NCBI GenBank assembly: GCA_022510425.1
Contig: JAFLTO010000018.1
Location: 1-43,656, forward strand
Direction of reading: 5' to 3'
DNA from: Muribaculaceae bacterium
GTDB lineage: Bacteria; Bacteroidota; Bacteroidia; Bacteroidales; Muribaculaceae
Length of the DNA stretch: 43,656 bases
The notes below the pieces were generated by a model. It was given only the letters and a program-made list of their open reading frames with translations, was not told where the DNA came from and did not search any database. The position numbers and the translations under genes are program-made. Below are positions 42,358-43,656 of this stretch, in pieces. Numbering within the stretch: the first letter of the stretch is position 1; the number at the start of each line of letters is the position of its first letter.

Positions 42358-43066
42358 TAAACATAACTTTATAATACATCGTTTCGAAGAATTTTACCGG
42401 ATAACTGAGGTTTTGGCCGAGGGATTTGTACCAAATTATCATGCTGAAGATCTCAGACTGTTAAAAGATAGTAAGGAAATTATGTTTATGGGTATACCTA
42501 TGGTTTCCTTCGGGGATATTGAAGATACTGACATTTCAGAATTTATGAAAAATGCAGATCCGGACTACGGCAAATATGCCATTCTGATGAAGAAGGAATG
42601 GGCGTTACGACAACGATGGATGAGCCCCGTATGGTATGTTACCGATGATATGTTGAAGCTGATAAATAGAACTTGTAAGGCCTTATTGGAGTATGGGATA
42701 GTGGGATACATTAAAAAATATACTTCTGAATGGAAAGGAAATCCATATAATAATTACACTGAACGAGAATGGAGATATACGGTACCAATTACAGAAGTTA
42801 AATGGATCTTTAGCAAAGAGGATTACGATACATGGCGTAAGTTTCCCCATCTCCACAAAAGGCCTGCCCCAAACGAAGAACTCAAAAAACATGCTTTGAA
42901 GTTCGATATTGAGGACATAGAGGGAATTATCGTTTCTAATAAAAAAGATCAGGAGGATATCCATAAATTCCTTAATACAACAGAATTTCTTTCGGGGACA
43001 AAAAGACATCTATCTCCGGCAGAAATAAATAGATTGTTAGATTTATTGATAGTAATTGAGAAATAA
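42341..43066 (+). CDS. AbiGi-like abortive infection protein
   Basis: A 241-residue protein with the pattern I know from the AbiGi family (PF10899): an N-terminal IIHRFEEFYRITEVLAEGFVPNYHAED, the core IPMVSFGDI at 52-60, YGKYAILMKKEW at 76-87 and SPVWYV at 95-100, then WRYTVP and the C-terminal helical part. AbiGi of Lactococcus is one of two proteins in the AbiG phage-resistance system and is annotated as its antitoxin. Its start overlaps the RT-HD stop by 17 bases (or 8 if the second ATG at 42350 is used), strongly implying coupled translation. Here it may guard against, or be an effector of, the RT-HD protein. Confidence 0.65.
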   Translation: MSTMSSKHNFIIHRFEEFYRITEVLAEGFVPNYHAEDLRLLKDSKEIMFMGIPMVSFGDIEDTDISEFMKNADPDYGKYAILMKKEWALRQRWMSPVWYVTDDMLKLINRTCKALLEYGIVGYIKKYTSEWKGNPYNNYTEREWRYTVPITEVKWIFSKEDYDTWRKFPHLHKRPAPNEELKKHALKFDIEDIEGIIVSNKKDQEDIHKFLNTTEFLSGTKRHLSPAEINRLLDLLIVIEK

Positions 43067-43071
43067 TTATT

Positions 43072-43099
43072 GTGTTTTTGAAATATTTCAAATAAACAC
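43072..43099 (+). terminator. Hairpin after the primase-RT-AbiGi operon
   Basis: GTGTTT (43072-43077) pairs with AAACAC (43094-43099) enclosing the perfect palindrome TTGAAATATTTCAA. No T-run follows, so terminator function is uncertain. The bases from 43100 to 43387 are AT-rich and hold no supportable gene. Confidence 0.5.
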
Positions 43100-43387
43100 T
43101 GAGAATCATGTTGTAATATACTATGATCCTTCCCTCTCCTTTATGATTAATATGTTTAATAGTCTTCTCCTTGAATATAAGTTCCTCCATTTTAGGATAA
43201 AATTAGAAGGGACTTTTGGTAATTGTATTATAATTAGTTAAAACTTATTCAAAAAATTGATATCTTTTGAAGTATTAAGAATAAAAAATTTGTCTAATTT
43301 AATCCCGTTAAATGGTAAGTTTACATTTATTGAGCAGATTACATATATATACAAAAAATTTAGATGATCGGCTTCTTTTATAATTTA

Positions 43388-43537
43388 TTACAGTGGTGGA
43401 AGGTCAGAATGGGAGGTGAAATCGGAGAAGTGGAAGCGTTGTAGGAAGCGGTCAACATCTTCCTGGGTGTACCAGTATTTATCACCCTCGCGTGAATAAC
43501 CGAGATAACCGTTGTCGCGGAGTTTCTTTGTAAGCAT
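43388..43537 (-). pseudogene. Small DNA-binding-like fragment, copy 2
   Basis: A 49-residue frame (MLTKKLRDNGYLGYSREGD... ending FTSHSDLPPL) matching the fragment at 35815-36066. This copy keeps what looks like the original C-terminal frame (RFLQRFHFSDFTSH), since the other copy differs by a one-base gap. Its N-terminal half, where a helix-turn-helix would start, is missing: a remnant. Confidence 0.55.
43397..43529 (+). repeat. Direct repeat flanking the primase-RT cassette, right copy
   Basis: Partner of 35903-36033, about 88% identical by eye, same orientation. The two copies bracket the 7.4 kb holding the four-gene operon. Confidence 0.85.
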
Positions 43538-43564
43538 TAACTGAAGTACACCTTGAGTACAGGC

Positions 43565-43602
43565 TATAGGGTTTGTAATTTTGCTGGATTACAAACTCTA
43601 TA
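43565..43602. repeat. Inverted repeat near right edge
   Basis: TATAGGGTTTGTAAT (43565-43579) and ATTACAAACTCTATA (43588-43602) form a 15-base-pair stem with one mismatch-type G-U pair and an 8-base loop, directly before a small coding start. Possibly an insertion-element end or regulatory hairpin. Confidence 0.7.
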
Positions 43603-43614
43603 ATTTTTTATGGC

Positions 43615-43656
43615 ATGACCAAAGAAGAATTTGAAGAACTCAAACGTGAGCTAAAA
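43615..43656 (+). CDS. Start of a gene cut by window edge
   Basis: Fourteen codons (MTKEEFEELKRELK) are visible. The opening resembles the beginning of small IS66-type TnpA proteins in Bacteroidota, which would fit the inverted repeat just upstream, but fourteen residues are too few for an assignment. Confidence 0.4.
   Translation, partial: MTKEEFEELKRELK

Noticed and set aside
43056..43241. 61-residue frame after the AbiGi-like gene
   Set aside because: AT-rich, overlaps the AbiGi-like end and the hairpin; no recognisable composition.

Overview
The window looks like a chromosome segment from a gut Bacteroidales bacterium, plausibly a Muribaculaceae/Bacteroides-type commensal. The evidence is the rplM-rpsI-rpsB-tsf order with a GTG-started L13, promoters of the Bacteroidota type (TTTG, about 20 bases, then TAnnTTTG), a Rho factor with a very long disordered N-terminal insert, a bile-salt-hydrolase-type enzyme very like the Bacteroides form, and secreted GH35 and GH13 glycosidases. 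This is inference from gene content; no database was consulted.

Layout. (1) 1-3280: 3' end of a 5S rRNA with terminator, then the ribosomal operon rplM-rpsI-rpsB-tsf with leader-like hairpins. (2) 3.5-9.7 kb: two tandem paralogues of the long phosphatidylserine-decarboxylase-like pyruvoyl enzymes, an APC-family amino acid antiporter with an unusual C-terminal tail, and a DcaP-like porin; together they could form an amino acid decarboxylation/exchange module. (3) 9.7-15 kb, minus strand: tRNA-His, a TlpA-like thioredoxin, then rho-ybaK-aroC-radical SAM with overlapping stop/start codons. (4) 15.2-24.7 kb: class I fumarase, GH35 beta-galactosidase, GH13 cyclomaltodextrinase-like enzyme, HtpG and bile salt hydrolase. 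(5) 24.8-30 kb: accessory DNA with an HExxH small protein (possible TA-slippage frameshift), a duplicated small membrane protein flanking an ADP-ribosylglycohydrolase-NUDIX pair, an orphan HigA-type regulator, a truncated TfoX-like gene, an acidic unknown protein and a complete HigB/HigA-type toxin-antitoxin pair with a palindromic operator. (6) 30-33.6 kb: decayed DNA carrying a complete IS66-family element (tnpA, tnpB, tnpC, 32-bp inverted repeats, 9-bp target repeat). (7) 34-43.1 kb: a defence-island-like region with an ABC-type ATPase plus TOPRIM/RloB-like partner, and then a tight four-gene operon.

The most interesting locus is that operon at 36626-43066: a compact DnaG-like primase (CHC2 zinc finger plus TOPRIM), an unrecognised 280-residue protein, a 1275-residue protein joining a reverse transcriptase (YVDD active site) to a C-terminal HD phosphohydrolase-like domain, and an AbiGi-like abortive-infection protein. 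I do not recognise this combination as a named system. It lies between two roughly 88% identical copies of a 130-base gene fragment, which suggests it arrived as a cassette. Its likely role, by inference only, is anti-phage defence.
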